NCBI RefSeq assembly: GCF_040939125.1
Contig: NZ_CP162495.1
Location: 992,001-1,056,000, forward strand
DNA from: Clostridium sp. BJN0013
GTDB lineage: Bacteria; Bacillota; Clostridia; Clostridiales; Clostridiaceae
Direction of reading: 5' to 3'
DNA length: 64,000 nt
In this document: positions 8,248 through 18,539 of the stretch, piece after piece
How positions within the stretch are numbered: the first letter of the stretch is position 1
Layout: the number at the start of each line of letters is the position of its first letter
Translations under genes and position numbers: made by a program
The notes under the pieces: generated by a model
What the model was told of the DNA's origin: nothing
Databases searched by the model: none
Seen by the model: the letters and a program-made list of their open reading frames with translations, nothing else

Positions 8248-10869
8248 ATGTGGTTTAAAAAAAGCAGCAAAGAGGTAACAGAGGAATTGAATACAGATTC
8301 TATAAATGGTATTACCAGTGAAGAAGCAAAGATCAGAATAGAAAAATATGGACAAAACAAATTGGCAGAGAAAAAGAAAAAGTCAATTTTAGTGCTTTTA
8401 TTTGAACAGATAAATGATGTTCTTATATATATACTTCTGGCTGCAGCAGTGGTTTCTGCATTACTTAATGAAATAAGTGATGCAATTATAATAGGGATTG
8501 TAATTGTATTAAATGCAGTTATAGGCTTGATACAGGAAGCGAAGGCAGAAAAGGCACTGGAATCTTTGAAGAAACTTTCCGTACCCAAGGCACTGGTAAA
8601 AAGAGATGGAAAAGTTATAGAAATTTCTTCTGAAGATGTAGTCATTGGAGATATAGTGATTTTAGATGCGGGTAAATATGTTCCCTGTGATTTAAGATTA
8701 ATAGAAAGTGCAAATTTAAAAATAGAAGAATCAGCTTTAACGGGAGAATCTGTGCCTTCAGAAAAATATGCAGAGGGTATTTTAGAAGAAGATGATGTAG
8801 CCCTTGGAGATCAAAGAAATATGGCTTTTATGTCTACGTTAGTTACTTATGGAAGAGGTGTAGGGGTGGCTGTAGCTACAGGCATGAATACGGAAATAGG
8901 GAAAATAGCAAAAATGCTTCATGAAGATAGTAAAAATTTAACTCCACTTCAAAAAAAATTGGCTCAGCTCGGAAAAATGTTAGGTTTTGTAGTACTTATA
9001 ATTTGTATTCTTATGTTTGCAGTAGCTGTGATTCAAAAGAGAGATTTATTTGAAATGTTTCTAACGGCCATAAGTCTAGCGGTAGCTGCCATTCCAGAAG
9101 GCCTTCCAGCTATGGTTACTATAGTACTTGCAGTGGGAGTACAGAGAATGATAAGAAAGAATGCCATAGTGAGAAAGCTTCCGGCTATAGAGACATTAGG
9201 TTCTGTAAATATAATATGTTCTGATAAGACTGGAACCCTAACTCAAAATAAGATGACTGTTACAAAGTTTTATGCAGATGATACATTAGACAGTATTCTA
9301 AAGTTAGATGAAAATAATTTTATACATAAGAGACTTATAGAGAATATGGTACTTTGTAATGATGCCACTTATTCTGAAAATTCACAAACAGGAGATCCTA
9401 CAGAAATTGCACTTTTAGAACTTGGTTTTAAGTTTAATATATTTAAAGATAGTGAAAGTAAATCCCATACTAGGGTAAATGAAATACCTTTTGATTCTGA
9501 TAGGAAGCTTATGACCACTTTAAATGAATATGGGGATAAGTATCATGTGATTACAAAAGGTGCGGTAGATAACTTAATAAAAATCTGCAGTTATATGTAT
9601 TTGGGAGGTCATGTAGTAGATTTCACAGAAGAATTAAAATCTAAAGTGATTTCAGCTTCTGATTCAATGTCAAAAGATGCTCTTAGAGTACTTGCAACTG
9701 CCGTTAAGACGGAGAATTCATCAGATATTAAAATTGATTCCATGGAAAATGAATTGATCTTTGTAGGACTTGTGGGAATGATAGATCCTCCTAGAGAAAA
9801 TGTAAAGAAATCTATAGAAGAATGTAAAAACTCTGGTATAATAACTGTTATGATTACAGGAGACCATAAAAATACTGCCTATGCCATAGCAAAAGAGCTG
9901 GGTATAGCAGAGGATAGTTCTCAGGTAATACTGGGAGCTGAATTTGATAGAATGTCAGAAGATGAAGTCGTAAATAAAATTGATGATTTAAGAGTCTTTG
10001 CAAGAGTGTCTCCAGAGCACAAGGTAAGAATAGTTAAAGCTTTAAAACAAAAAGGGAATATAGTATCTATGACTGGAGATGGTGTAAATGATGCACCTTC
10101 TTTGAAAGCAGCTGATATAGGAGTAGCTATGGGTATTACTGGAACAGATGTGGCAAAGGGTGCTTCTGATATGATACTTACGGATGACAATTTTTCAACT
10201 ATTGTGGAAGCTGTAAAGGAAGGAAGGAATATATACAATAACATAAGAAAATCTATAACATTTCTTCTTTCTTGTAATATAGGGGAGCTAATAGCCTTAT
10301 TTATAGGAATAGTGTTAGGGTGGCCTGCAATTTTAAGACCTATTCATCTGCTTTGGGTAAATCTTATAACAGATAGTTTGCCTGCTTTGGCATTAGGAGT
10401 AGATCCAGATGATCCTGATATAATGAAAGAAAAACCTAGAAATCAAAAAGAAGGATTATTTTCAGGAAGAAGTGGTGTATTTTTAATAGGAAATGGTATT
10501 TTAATAGGTATACTTACCTTGTCTGCCTTTTATATAGGTATTAAGGTATATCCAAATTCTGTTATGCATGCACAAACTATGTCTTTTGCAGTACTTAGCA
10601 TATCTCAACTCTTGTATACTTTAAGTATCAGACATAATAAAAAGTCTATATTTGAAATTGGAATTTTTACCAATAAATATTTAATAGGGGCTATAATTTT
10701 AGGTATAATACTTCAGAATATAGTTATCACGGTACCTTTCTTAGCTTCAGTATTTAAGGTATTTACTCTTACACCAAATGACTGGATGTTTGTTATTCTC
10801 CTGTCACTTATACCTCTTATTATAAATGAGATTGCAAAAATAATTTATAATAAAGTAGAGCGAAAGTAA
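8248..10869 (+). CDS. P-type cation-transporting ATPase, Ca2+ (PMCA/SERCA-like)
   Basis: An 873-residue P2-type ATPase that probably exports Ca2+ across the cytoplasmic membrane. Features in order: N-terminal cation ATPase domain, actuator TGES at residue 165, PEGLP of transmembrane helix 4 near 283, phosphorylation motif DKTGTLTQNK with Asp326, nucleotide-binding region, hinge TGDGVNDAP near 609, and the C-terminal transmembrane bundle with NLITDSLPALALGVD near 705. The PEGLPA and NxxTD motifs match bacterial Ca2+ pumps rather than Na+/K+ or Mn2+ forms, but the ion is inferred. AAGGGTAGGTG precedes the ATG. A terminator follows. Confidence 0.93.
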   Translation: MWFKKSSKEVTEELNTDSINGITSEEAKIRIEKYGQNKLAEKKKKSILVLLFEQINDVLIYILLAAAVVSALLNEISDAIIIGIVIVLNAVIGLIQEAKAEKALESLKKLSVPKALVKRDGKVIEISSEDVVIGDIVILDAGKYVPCDLRLIESANLKIEESALTGESVPSEKYAEGILEEDDVALGDQRNMAFMSTLVTYGRGVGVAVATGMNTEIGKIAKMLHEDSKNLTPLQKKLAQLGKMLGFVVLIICILMFAVAVIQKRDLFEMFLTAISLAVAAIPEGLPAMVTIVLAVGVQRMIRKNAIVRKLPAIETLGSVNIICSDKTGTLTQNKMTVTKFYADDTLDSILKLDENNFIHKRLIENMVLCNDATYSENSQTGDPTEIALLELGFKFNIFKDSESKSHTRVNEIPFDSDRKLMTTLNEYGDKYHVITKGAVDNLIKICSYMYLGGHVVDFTEELKSKVISASDSMSKDALRVLATAVKTENSSDIKIDSMENELIFVGLVGMIDPPRENVKKSIEECKNSGIITVMITGDHKNTAYAIAKELGIAEDSSQVILGAEFDRMSEDEVVNKIDDLRVFARVSPEHKVRIVKALKQKGNIVSMTGDGVNDAPSLKAADIGVAMGITGTDVAKGASDMILTDDNFSTIVEAVKEGRNIYNNIRKSITFLLSCNIGELIALFIGIVLGWPAILRPIHLLWVNLITDSLPALALGVDPDDPDIMKEKPRNQKEGLFSGRSGVFLIGNGILIGILTLSAFYIGIKVYPNSVMHAQTMSFAVLSISQLLYTLSIRHNKKSIFEIGIFTNKYLIGAIILGIILQNIVITVPFLASVFKVFTLTPNDWMFVILLSLIPLIINEIAKIIYNKVERK

Positions 10870-10879
10870 TAATCTATTT

Positions 10880-10915
10880 CTAAGCTTTAAGAGTATTTAA
10901 ATTCTTAAAGCTTAG
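10880..10915. terminator. Hairpin between convergent ATPase and cvfB genes
   Basis: CTAAGCTTTAAGA and its exact complement surround a 10-base AT loop. It sits directly between two converging genes. Confidence 0.75.
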
Positions 10916-10931
10916 AACTTCAAAAAATTTT

Positions 10932-11804
10932 TTAAAGATTTTTAAGTTTTGTGCCTTTCTCATCCTGTGTTATTAAGTTTCTTTTCATAAGTCCGCCTAA
11001 GGCATTTTTAAAGTAATTTTTACTTTCATGAAAAACACGTTTTATATCTTCAGGAGAGCTCTTGTCATTATAAGGCATAAATCCATTGTGATTTTTCAGA
11101 TAATTTAAAATAGATTCTTCCAGGGATATTCTTTCATATTTGGGCGTTTTTCTTGGAGTAAGACCTAGTTTACCATCTTCATATATGTTCTTTATCCTAA
11201 GCTTTAGTTCATCACCGGGATAAAGATTTATGTAATATTCATTTTTTAGTATTACACCCCTATAAAGATTATCCACAGCTGTCATGGCACTGCCGTTAGT
11301 TTGAAATCCATAGACTATGCCAGTTACTTCAGAACCTATAATATATTTTTGTTCTATTTGTTCTGGTTTAGTATCAGTTATTGTAAAGAGATATTTATCT
11401 ATATCTGTGGTAGCTGCTATTCTGTTGGTTTTATCTAAATATATGTAAAAAAGATAATACTTTTCAGGAAGCAGTGGGTATTTTTGCTCTGAAAGGGGTA
11501 CAAGAACATCTCTTTCCAGTCCTATGTCTATAAAACTTCCAAAACTTGTATTTGATACTACTTTTAAATAAGCAAGGTTTTCTACTGTAGCTTTAGGAGC
11601 CTTTAAAGTGGCTATCAGTCTGTCCTTTGAATCTTTGTATATAAAAGCATTTACTTCATCTCCCACAGAGAGAAGATCTTCTTCATCATTACTTTTTGGA
11701 AGAAGTATATCATCTTTAGTTTTACCGGTTTGTGCATCCAGATAATATCCGAAAGATGCTTTCCTAACTATTTTTAGAGTATTAAATTTTCCTATAAAAA
11801 TCAA
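10932..11804 (-). CDS. cvfB: CvfB/YitL family S1 RNA-binding protein
   Basis: A 290-residue protein with three successive S1-like beta-barrel segments (about residues 5-65, 70-135, 150-215) and a C-terminal winged helix (about 225-285, with HNGFMPYNDKSSPEDIKRVF), the layout of CvfB. In Staphylococcus CvfB binds RNA and affects virulence gene expression; its role in clostridia is not known to me. The diagnostic text includes GYYLDAQTGKTKDDILLP and FGSFIDIGLERDVLVP. Translation appears to start at TTG with AAAGGAAGTG upstream. It is monocistronic and convergent with the Ca2+ ATPase. Confidence 0.9.
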   Translation of the reverse strand: MIFIGKFNTLKIVRKASFGYYLDAQTGKTKDDILLPKSNDEEDLLSVGDEVNAFIYKDSKDRLIATLKAPKATVENLAYLKVVSNTSFGSFIDIGLERDVLVPLSEQKYPLLPEKYYLFYIYLDKTNRIAATTDIDKYLFTITDTKPEQIEQKYIIGSEVTGIVYGFQTNGSAMTAVDNLYRGVILKNEYYINLYPGDELKLRIKNIYEDGKLGLTPRKTPKYERISLEESILNYLKNHNGFMPYNDKSSPEDIKRVFHESKNYFKNALGGLMKRNLITQDEKGTKLKNL

Positions 11805-12058
11805 TTAATTTTCACTTCCTTTATATTTCCTAAATTTCATCCACAGCTTATTATATACTATTATTATTATTTATGTCAGCCAATTTTATAAAACTTATTT
11901 TAATATAATAAAATAACTTTTGAAATTGATAGTACATTTTTAAAATATATAATTTAGAGAAGGAAATTCATATACCTGAAGAACAAATATTTTGTATCTA
12001 TACTTATAATACATATAAGTATATAATAAGATTAGACTATTACCAAGGAGGAAGAAAT

Positions 12059-13987
12059 ATGTCATCAATGGATTTTATAAGGATAGCAGCAGCATGCCCC
12101 TTAACAAATGTAGCAGATATAGAATTTAATTTAAATAATATAAAGATATGTATAGATAAGGCTTTAGCAGAAAAATCAAAACTTGTGGTATTTCCAGAGC
12201 TTTCCATGACATCCTATACCTGTGCAGATCTTTTTGAACAGCAATTGCTCCTGGAAAAATCCACAGAGGCTTTAAAAAAGCTTTGTGATTATTCCAAGGA
12301 TAAAGATATACTTATAGCAGTAGGAGCACCTCTTGTATTTAATTATTGCTTATACAATTGTGCTTATATAATATTTGATGGGGAAATTTTGGGCATTGTT
12401 CCTAAAAGCTATATTCCAAACTATGAAGAGTTTTATGAAAAAAGGTGGTTTACAGAAGGACTGCATATTATAGATGAGAGGGTGGATTTGTATTTTCAAA
12501 AGGACATACCTTTTGGAGTAAATCTAATATTTGTCTGTGAAAAATTTAAATTTGCTTTTGAAATATGTGAGGATTTGTGGGCCGTAATACCTCCAAGCAG
12601 TTATTTAACCCTTATGGGTGCAAATATCATAGGAAATCTTTCAGCATCCAATGAAATTGTAAGTAAATCTTTTTATAGAAGAAATTTAGTATCCTCTCAA
12701 AGTGCCAGGTGTATGTGTTCCTACATGTATGTTTCATCTGGAGTATTTGAATCCTCTACAGATTTAGTATTTAGTGGAGATCTGTGTATTTGTGAAAACG
12801 GTACAGTATTAAAAGCCAACCAGAGATTTAACAGGAAAAATGAAGTTATCACTTCAATTGTAGATTTGGGTAGATTGAATAACCAAAGGCTGAAAAATGT
12901 GAGCTTTAGGGATAATATAAAAAAACTTTCACAGAAGTCTGTAAACGTAGAATTTCAGTTTAAAACTCTAGATTATGGAGAATTTGATAGAAGTGTTGAT
13001 AAACATCCTTTTGTGCCATCAAGTGGAGATGAGAGAGAAATAAGATGTAGAGAGATATTTAACATACAGACTTCTGCCCTGGCAAAAAGAGTAAGCCATA
13101 CTAATTTGAAAAAAGCGGTTATAGGTATATCTGGAGGACTTGATTCCACTTTAGCATTGTTAGTTACAGTGAAAACCTTTGACATTCTTAAAATTTCAAG
13201 GAAAAATATAATAGCTATAACTATGCCGGGGTTTGGAACTACAGACAGGACTTATAATAATGCAGTGAGTTTATGTAAAAATTTAGGTGCGGAACTTAGA
13301 GAAATAAATATAGTGGCTTCCTGTCTCCAACATTTTAAAGATATATCCCATGACAGGGATATACATGATGTAACTTATGAGAATGTTCAGGCAAGAGAAA
13401 GAACCCAAATTATAATGGATATAGCCAACAAAGAAGGTGGCTTAGTAATTGGTACAGGAGATCTATCGGAACTGGCTCTTGGATGGTGTACTTATAATGG
13501 AGATCATATGTCTATGTATGGGGTAAATTGTTCTGTGCCTAAAACTCTTGTAAGATATCTGGTTAGATATGCAGCAGATAGGGAAGTTTCAAAAAATATA
13601 GCAGATATTTTAATAGATATATTAAATACTCCTGTAAGTCCAGAACTACTTCCTAAAGGAAAAGACGGTGAAATATGTCAAAAAACTGAAGATATAGTGG
13701 GACCTTATGAACTTCATGATTTCTTCTTGTATTATTTTGTAAGACATAATTATTCCCACAAAAAAATATTGTTTTTAGCAAAACATGCATTTAAAGAGGA
13801 TTATGATAGTAGTGTTATTGAAAAGTGGCTTAATATATTTATAAAGAGATTTTTTACCCAGCAGTTTAAGCGTTCTGCCATTCCAGATGGTCCTAAGGTG
13901 GGTACTGTAAGTTTATCTCCAAGAGGGGATTGGAGAATGCCTTCAGATGCCAGCTTTAATTTGTGGATTGAATCAAGTGATTCTTAG
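12059..13987 (+). CDS. nadE: Glutamine-dependent NAD+ synthetase
   Basis: Makes NAD+ from deamido-NAD+, ATP and ammonia released from glutamine. The 642 residues hold an N-terminal nitrilase/amidase domain with the triad Glu47 (VFPELSM), Lys116 (VPKSYIPNY) and Cys170 (FEICEDLW), and a C-terminal synthetase domain with the pyrophosphatase loop SGGLDS at residue 358 and a TGDLSELALGW segment. The full two-domain form is intact. AAGGAGGAAG lies before the ATG. The last codons (Ser-Ser-Asp-Ser-stop) coincide with the edge of a dispersed repeat, so the native C-terminus may have been slightly altered by the repeat. Confidence 0.95.
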   Translation: MSSMDFIRIAAACPLTNVADIEFNLNNIKICIDKALAEKSKLVVFPELSMTSYTCADLFEQQLLLEKSTEALKKLCDYSKDKDILIAVGAPLVFNYCLYNCAYIIFDGEILGIVPKSYIPNYEEFYEKRWFTEGLHIIDERVDLYFQKDIPFGVNLIFVCEKFKFAFEICEDLWAVIPPSSYLTLMGANIIGNLSASNEIVSKSFYRRNLVSSQSARCMCSYMYVSSGVFESSTDLVFSGDLCICENGTVLKANQRFNRKNEVITSIVDLGRLNNQRLKNVSFRDNIKKLSQKSVNVEFQFKTLDYGEFDRSVDKHPFVPSSGDEREIRCREIFNIQTSALAKRVSHTNLKKAVIGISGGLDSTLALLVTVKTFDILKISRKNIIAITMPGFGTTDRTYNNAVSLCKNLGAELREINIVASCLQHFKDISHDRDIHDVTYENVQARERTQIIMDIANKEGGLVIGTGDLSELALGWCTYNGDHMSMYGVNCSVPKTLVRYLVRYAADREVSKNIADILIDILNTPVSPELLPKGKDGEICQKTEDIVGPYELHDFFLYYFVRHNYSHKKILFLAKHAFKEDYDSSVIEKWLNIFIKRFFTQQFKRSAIPDGPKVGTVSLSPRGDWRMPSDASFNLWIESSDS

Positions 13988-14123
13988 ATTAAGGTGGAGT
14001 TTGCTCATAAAGAATTGCTTTTCTCTATCTAAACCTTAAAAGAACTTATCCAGGCGTGTAGTAGCAGTGCTTATTTTTCACTTTGGAGAACATGGGAGTG
14101 TTAGCAATTGATATCATTTAAAT
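13972..14123 (+). repeat. Dispersed multi-hairpin repeat, copy C (internally deleted)
   Basis: It begins ATCAAGTGATTCTTAG inside the end of nadE, continues with GGTGGAGTTTGCTCATAAAG and TTTCTCTATCTAAACCTTA, then jumps to the distal module AGAACTTATCCAGGCGTGTAG...GCAGTGCTTA...GGGAGTGTTAGCAATTG. The central hairpin module present in copies D and K is missing. Confidence 0.85.
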
Positions 14124-14147
14124 AAAGTATTTTAGAAAGGAGGATAT

Positions 14148-14573
14148 ATGTATAACAGTATTATTTTATGGGTTATAATTGGAATAGCAGCTTTATCGTT
14201 GGACATAATAACAAGTAGTTTTTTATTTGTATGGTTTACAGTAGGAGCTATTGGAGCAATTATAGCTGAAATATTAAATTATCCTTTTATAATTCAGCTT
14301 ATAGTATTTGTGGTAATTAGTGCAGTATTTATAATTATCTGTTACCCAATAGTGAAAAAAAATATTAAAAAATATGTAAAACCTACTCCTCTTAGAGAAG
14401 AGACCTATGTGGGAAAGGAAATTGTTGTGGATGAAGAAATGGTAAAAAATAATGGCTTAAAAATTGATGGAGTTTACTGGAATATAAAAAAACAGGGATA
14501 TACTTTAAAAAAAGGGGACATAGTAAAAGTAATTGCAATAGAAGGGAATAGATTAGTTATAGAAAAAATATGA
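14148..14573 (+). CDS. NfeD-like membrane protein
   Basis: A 141-residue short-form NfeD protein: two membrane spans (about residues 5-30 and 45-70) and a C-terminal OB-fold (about 80-141, with ETYVGKEIVVDEEM and GDIVKVIAIEGNRLVIEK). Short NfeD proteins act with SPFH/band-7 proteins, and the very next gene encodes one 56 bp downstream, so they form an operon. The pair is thought to organise membrane microdomains. AAAGGAGG precedes the ATG. Confidence 0.9.
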   Translation: MYNSIILWVIIGIAALSLDIITSSFLFVWFTVGAIGAIIAEILNYPFIIQLIVFVVISAVFIIICYPIVKKNIKKYVKPTPLREETYVGKEIVVDEEMVKNNGLKIDGVYWNIKKQGYTLKKGDIVKVIAIEGNRLVIEKI

Positions 14574-14629
14574 GCATGTGTATGTTAGGACAATCATCAA
14601 TTATTTATAGTTGAAGGAGGATAAGTATT

Positions 14630-15574
14630 ATGGGTAAAATTATAATTTTAATTATAGTTATAATTATTTTAGCAGCGGTGGTGTCTTCTATTAAAATTGT
14701 AAATACAGGATATGTTACAATTGTAGAGAGACTGGGGCAATTTCACAGAGTACTTCAGCCAGGGTGGCACTTTATAATTCCTTTTATTGATTTTGTAAGG
14801 AGAAAGGTTTCAACTAAACAGCAGATACTGGATATTGAACCTCAAAGTGTTATAACCAAAGATAATGTAAAAATATCTATAGATAATGTTATTTTCTATA
14901 GAGTATTAAGTCCAAAGGATGCTATATACAATATAGAAGATTATAGGGCAGGTATAGTTTTTTCAACCATTACCAATATGAGAAATATCGTAGGTAACAT
15001 GACTTTAGATGAGGTGCTTTCAGGAAGAGATCAAATAAATGGAGAACTTTTAAGAGTGGTAGATGATATAACAGATGCCTATGGAATAAAAATATTATCT
15101 GTAGAGATCAAAAATATCATGCCTCCTTCTGAAATACAACAGGCTATGGAAAAACAGATGAGGGCTGAAAGAGATAAAAGAGCCGTAATACTTCAGGCAG
15201 AAGGACAAAAACAAAGTGATATAGCCAGAGCAGAAGGGGAAAAACAGGCTAAAATACTTCAAGCCGAAGCTGAAAAGGAAGCAAATATTAGAAGGGCAGA
15301 AGGACTTAGACAATCTCAAATGCTGGAAGCAGAAGGTAAGGCAATGGCAATAAAATCTGTCGCAGAAGCAGAAGCTGAAGCTATTAATTTAGTGAATAGA
15401 TCCATAATAGATTCTGGCACAGATGAAAAGGTAATAGCTTTAAAACAAATAGAGGCATTAAAAGAAATGGCTAAAAATCCAGCGAATAAACTTATACTTC
15501 CAAATGAAGCAGTATCTTCTCTTGGAAATATGGCAGCAATAGCTGATATGCTGCAAGTAAATAAAGTTAAATAA
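14630..15574 (+). CDS. SPFH/band 7 family protein (stomatin/QmcA-like)
   Basis: A 314-residue protein with one N-terminal membrane helix (residues 4-20), a band 7/SPFH domain (about 22-185, with TGYVTIVERLGQFHRVLQPG) and a coiled-coil tail rich in Ala, Glu and Gln (about 180-260). This is the slipin/QmcA layout; such proteins form large membrane-bound oligomers. Partnership with the preceding NfeD gene is conserved in many bacteria. The strong RBS GAAGGAGG and a following terminator define the end of a two-gene operon. Confidence 0.92.
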   Translation: MGKIIILIIVIIILAAVVSSIKIVNTGYVTIVERLGQFHRVLQPGWHFIIPFIDFVRRKVSTKQQILDIEPQSVITKDNVKISIDNVIFYRVLSPKDAIYNIEDYRAGIVFSTITNMRNIVGNMTLDEVLSGRDQINGELLRVVDDITDAYGIKILSVEIKNIMPPSEIQQAMEKQMRAERDKRAVILQAEGQKQSDIARAEGEKQAKILQAEAEKEANIRRAEGLRQSQMLEAEGKAMAIKSVAEAEAEAINLVNRSIIDSGTDEKVIALKQIEALKEMAKNPANKLILPNEAVSSLGNMAAIADMLQVNKVK

Positions 15575-15593
15575 ATTTAAAGTAAGATATAGA

Positions 15594-15636
15594 GTCTGAC
15601 AAGGTTAATAGAATAACTTGTCAGGCTTTATTTTTT
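15594..15636 (+). terminator. Intrinsic terminator of the nfeD-SPFH operon
   Basis: CTGACAAG, a 13-base loop, CTTGTCAG, then GCTTTATTTTTT. Its T-run merges into the start of repeat copy D. Confidence 0.85.
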
Positions 15637-15835
15637 ATCCGAACGCGGTAATTAGTTAGCACCCAAGCTTCTTCAAAGTGGGGGGTAAGCACTGCTATGC
15701 GCCTGGATAAGTTCTTCCCCTAAAGGATAACGTATTCTAAGTGCTAAAGGCACTAAGAATACTGTTAATAAGGTTCAGTTGGAGAAAAGCATTTCTTATA
15801 AGCAAACTCCACCTGAACCTTAGAATTACTTGATA
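15635..15835 (-). repeat. Dispersed multi-hairpin repeat, full-length copy D
   Basis: A complete copy in the opposite orientation to copy K at 60621. Modules in window order: TTATCC...GGATAA with an internal AAGCACTGC segment; TTCTTCCCCTAAAGGATAACG; a hairpin GTATTCTAAGTG/CACTAAGAATAC; AAGGTTCAG.TGGAG paired with CTCCACCTGAACCTT; end TTACTTGATA. Nearly every base agrees with copy K over about 200 bp. Confidence 0.9.
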
Positions 15836-15976
15836 TATTTTAGATGGAATGGGCAAGTAATTGTAATATTATAGAATATACTAATATATAATAAAGTATC
15901 AAGTGGTTGTGAAACAGTTGAAACTAAAGAAGAAAATAAAATCTAATATTAAAAATAGATGAAGGGTGTGATATTT

Positions 15977-18421
15977 ATGAAAGCTATAATAATGGCAGGA
16001 GGAGAAGGAACCAGGTTAAGGCCCCTAACCTGTAACATACCTAAACCCATGATGCCCATTATGGATAAACCTATAATGGAGTATGCCTTAGAACTACTTA
16101 AAAATACGGGAATAGAAGATATTGGAGTCACCCTACAATATTTGCCCGATGAAATAATAAATTATTTTGGGGATGGCAAAGATTTTGGAGTAAATATAAG
16201 TTATTTTATAGAGGAAACCCCATTAGGTACTGCAGGAAGTGTTAAAAATGGAGAGGCATTTTTAAATGACACCTTTATTGTTATAAGTGGAGATGCCCTT
16301 ACAGATATAGATTTATCCAGAGCAATTGCCTATCATAAGAGTAAAGATGCTGTAGCCACTTTGGTACTTAAGCAGGAATCAGTACCATTAGAATTTGGAG
16401 TGGTAGTTACAGATGATAAAGGAAAGGTAACTGGTTTTTTGGAAAAGCCGGGATGGGGGGAAGTATTCAGTGACAAGATAAATACAGGAATATATATTTT
16501 AGAACCGGATATTTTTAAATATTATGATAAAAATAAGAAATTTGATTTCAGCAGAGACCTTTTTCCTATTTTGCTTAGGGAAAAAGTACCTGTGTTTGGG
16601 TATGTATCACAGGGATATTGGTGTGATATAGGAAATATTGATCAGTATATGAAATGTCATTTTGATGTATTGAAGGGGCTTGCAAATATAAATATAAAAG
16701 CAGAGAAGTATGGAGAAGATATATGGATGGGAGAAGACTGTGAAATAAGTCCTCAGGCTAAAATTTTAAGGCCTGTATATATAGGGAGGGGCAGTAAAAT
16801 ATATAAGAATGCCCAAATTGGTCCTTATACTATATTAGGAGAAAATAATATTATCTCTCAGGATGCCACCATAAAAAGAAGCATACTTTTTAATAACTGT
16901 TATATAGGGGACAAGGCGCAAATAAGAGGCGCCGTACTTTGTAAGAAAGTTCAAGTTGAATCTCAGTGTTCTGTATTTGAAGAAGCTGCCCTTGGAAATG
17001 ACACTATCATAAAGGATAAGGCCATAATAAAGCCGGGAGTTAAAATATGGCCCAATAAGATAATAGAAAGCGGCACTTTGGTAAGTTCTAATATTATATG
17101 GAAAGAAAAAGCATCAAAATCCATTTTTGGCAAAAATGGTATTAGTGGAGAGATAAATGTAGATATAACTCCAGAGTTTGTATCAAAGCTTGGTTCTGCC
17201 TATGGCTCTGTTCTAAAGGCAGATTCCAGGGTTGCTATAGCCTGCAGTGATAATGGAGCGGCACAGATGTTCAAATATTCCCTGGCCACAGGGCTTTTAT
17301 CCATGGGTATGGAAGTTATAGACTTAAAAAAGATGCCAATGGTCTTTATAAGGCAGTCAATTCTTTTTTTTGGAGCTCAGGCAGGAATTTATGTATGTGT
17401 AAATAGAAGTACGCCGGAGAAGGTTACTATAATATTTATGGATAAAAATGGTCTTAATATAGACAGAGCTATAGAGAGAAAGATAGAAAGTAGTTTTATA
17501 AGAGAAGATTTTAGGAGAGTTAGATCAGATAAGTTTAAACATATGGAACATATATACAATTGTCTGGAGTATTATGAAAGACAGCTTATAAATGGACTTT
17601 CTCTCGAAAATATAAAAATTCAGAAATATAGGGCAATTTTAAGTATAGAAGATCCTATGGTACTCGAAGTAATAAGTGAAATTTTAAGAGAGCTTAAAGT
17701 AGAGGTAAAACTTTATGATAGATTTGGAGATACCAAAGGGCTGGCCAAAAAAGTTGTAGAAGATAGTGCGAGCTTTGGAATTGAAATAGATGAGGAATGT
17801 AAAAAACCAGTTATTATAGATGAAAAGGGAAGTATAATAAAGGACAATCTATATGATGCTTTAAATGCACTGGTTATGCTTAAAACCCATGACATAAAAA
17901 TTTTAGTAGTTCCAGTTACAGCCTCTTCCACCATGGAAAAGCTGGCAAAAATATGTGGATGTAAATTTATAAGGACTAAGACCGCCCATAAATTTATACT
18001 GGAAACTTATTTAAAAAATACTCCTTATTTAAGTGAGAGGGATATAGTAAGTGCATATCTTATGACATTAGATGCAGTAAGTGTATGTGCCATGATTATT
18101 AATTTTATGGCAAATTGCAACAGAACTCTTTCCCAGATAACTTCTACTATTCCTCAATACTATACTTTGAAAAAAGAGATAAAGTGTCCTTGGAATATGA
18201 AAGGGAGACTAATGAGAAATTTAATAGAAGAAAATACTTCAAAATCTATAGATTTAATTGAAGGGGTAAAACTTAATTTTGAAGACGGATGGGTTTTAGT
18301 GATGCCGGATGCAGATGAACCTTTATGTAAGATATATACAGAGTGCAGTGATTATAAAAAGCTTAATAAACTTACAGATGATATTTTAAATAAAATTACT
18401 ACTATAACTAAAGAATACTAA
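15977..18421 (+). CDS. Nucleotidyltransferase / hexapeptide / phosphomutase-like fusion (mannose-1-phosphate guanylyltransferase family)
   Basis: An 814-residue fusion protein. Residues 1-230 are a sugar-phosphate nucleotidyltransferase (MAGGEGTRLRPLT, then LGTAGSVKN and EKPGWG); about 250-370 are hexapeptide beta-helix repeats; about 375-814 resemble alpha-D-phosphohexomutase. Such fusions are usually annotated as mannose-1-phosphate guanylyltransferases. The mutase catalytic loop (normally TASHNP) is replaced by VNRSTPEK near residue 470, so the mutase half is probably catalytically dead or altered. I chose the ATG at 15977 because AAGGGTGTGA sits correctly before it; an in-frame ATG 18 bases earlier lacks a good RBS. 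Role in cell-surface polysaccharide supply is inferred. Confidence 0.88.
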   Translation: MKAIIMAGGEGTRLRPLTCNIPKPMMPIMDKPIMEYALELLKNTGIEDIGVTLQYLPDEIINYFGDGKDFGVNISYFIEETPLGTAGSVKNGEAFLNDTFIVISGDALTDIDLSRAIAYHKSKDAVATLVLKQESVPLEFGVVVTDDKGKVTGFLEKPGWGEVFSDKINTGIYILEPDIFKYYDKNKKFDFSRDLFPILLREKVPVFGYVSQGYWCDIGNIDQYMKCHFDVLKGLANINIKAEKYGEDIWMGEDCEISPQAKILRPVYIGRGSKIYKNAQIGPYTILGENNIISQDATIKRSILFNNCYIGDKAQIRGAVLCKKVQVESQCSVFEEAALGNDTIIKDKAIIKPGVKIWPNKIIESGTLVSSNIIWKEKASKSIFGKNGISGEINVDITPEFVSKLGSAYGSVLKADSRVAIACSDNGAAQMFKYSLATGLLSMGMEVIDLKKMPMVFIRQSILFFGAQAGIYVCVNRSTPEKVTIIFMDKNGLNIDRAIERKIESSFIREDFRRVRSDKFKHMEHIYNCLEYYERQLINGLSLENIKIQKYRAILSIEDPMVLEVISEILRELKVEVKLYDRFGDTKGLAKKVVEDSASFGIEIDEECKKPVIIDEKGSIIKDNLYDALNALVMLKTHDIKILVVPVTASSTMEKLAKICGCKFIRTKTAHKFILETYLKNTPYLSERDIVSAYLMTLDAVSVCAMIINFMANCNRTLSQITSTIPQYYTLKKEIKCPWNMKGRLMRNLIEENTSKSIDLIEGVKLNFEDGWVLVMPDADEPLCKIYTECSDYKKLNKLTDDILNKITTITKEY

Positions 18422-18539
18422 AATATCTTCTACTTGTTATTTATTTTTATATACTTTAAAATTATATATAACAGATAAAAAACAGTAAATAATATATAAA
18501 AGTAGGATCAATTTTTAGTAGCATAGGTGTGATTATATT

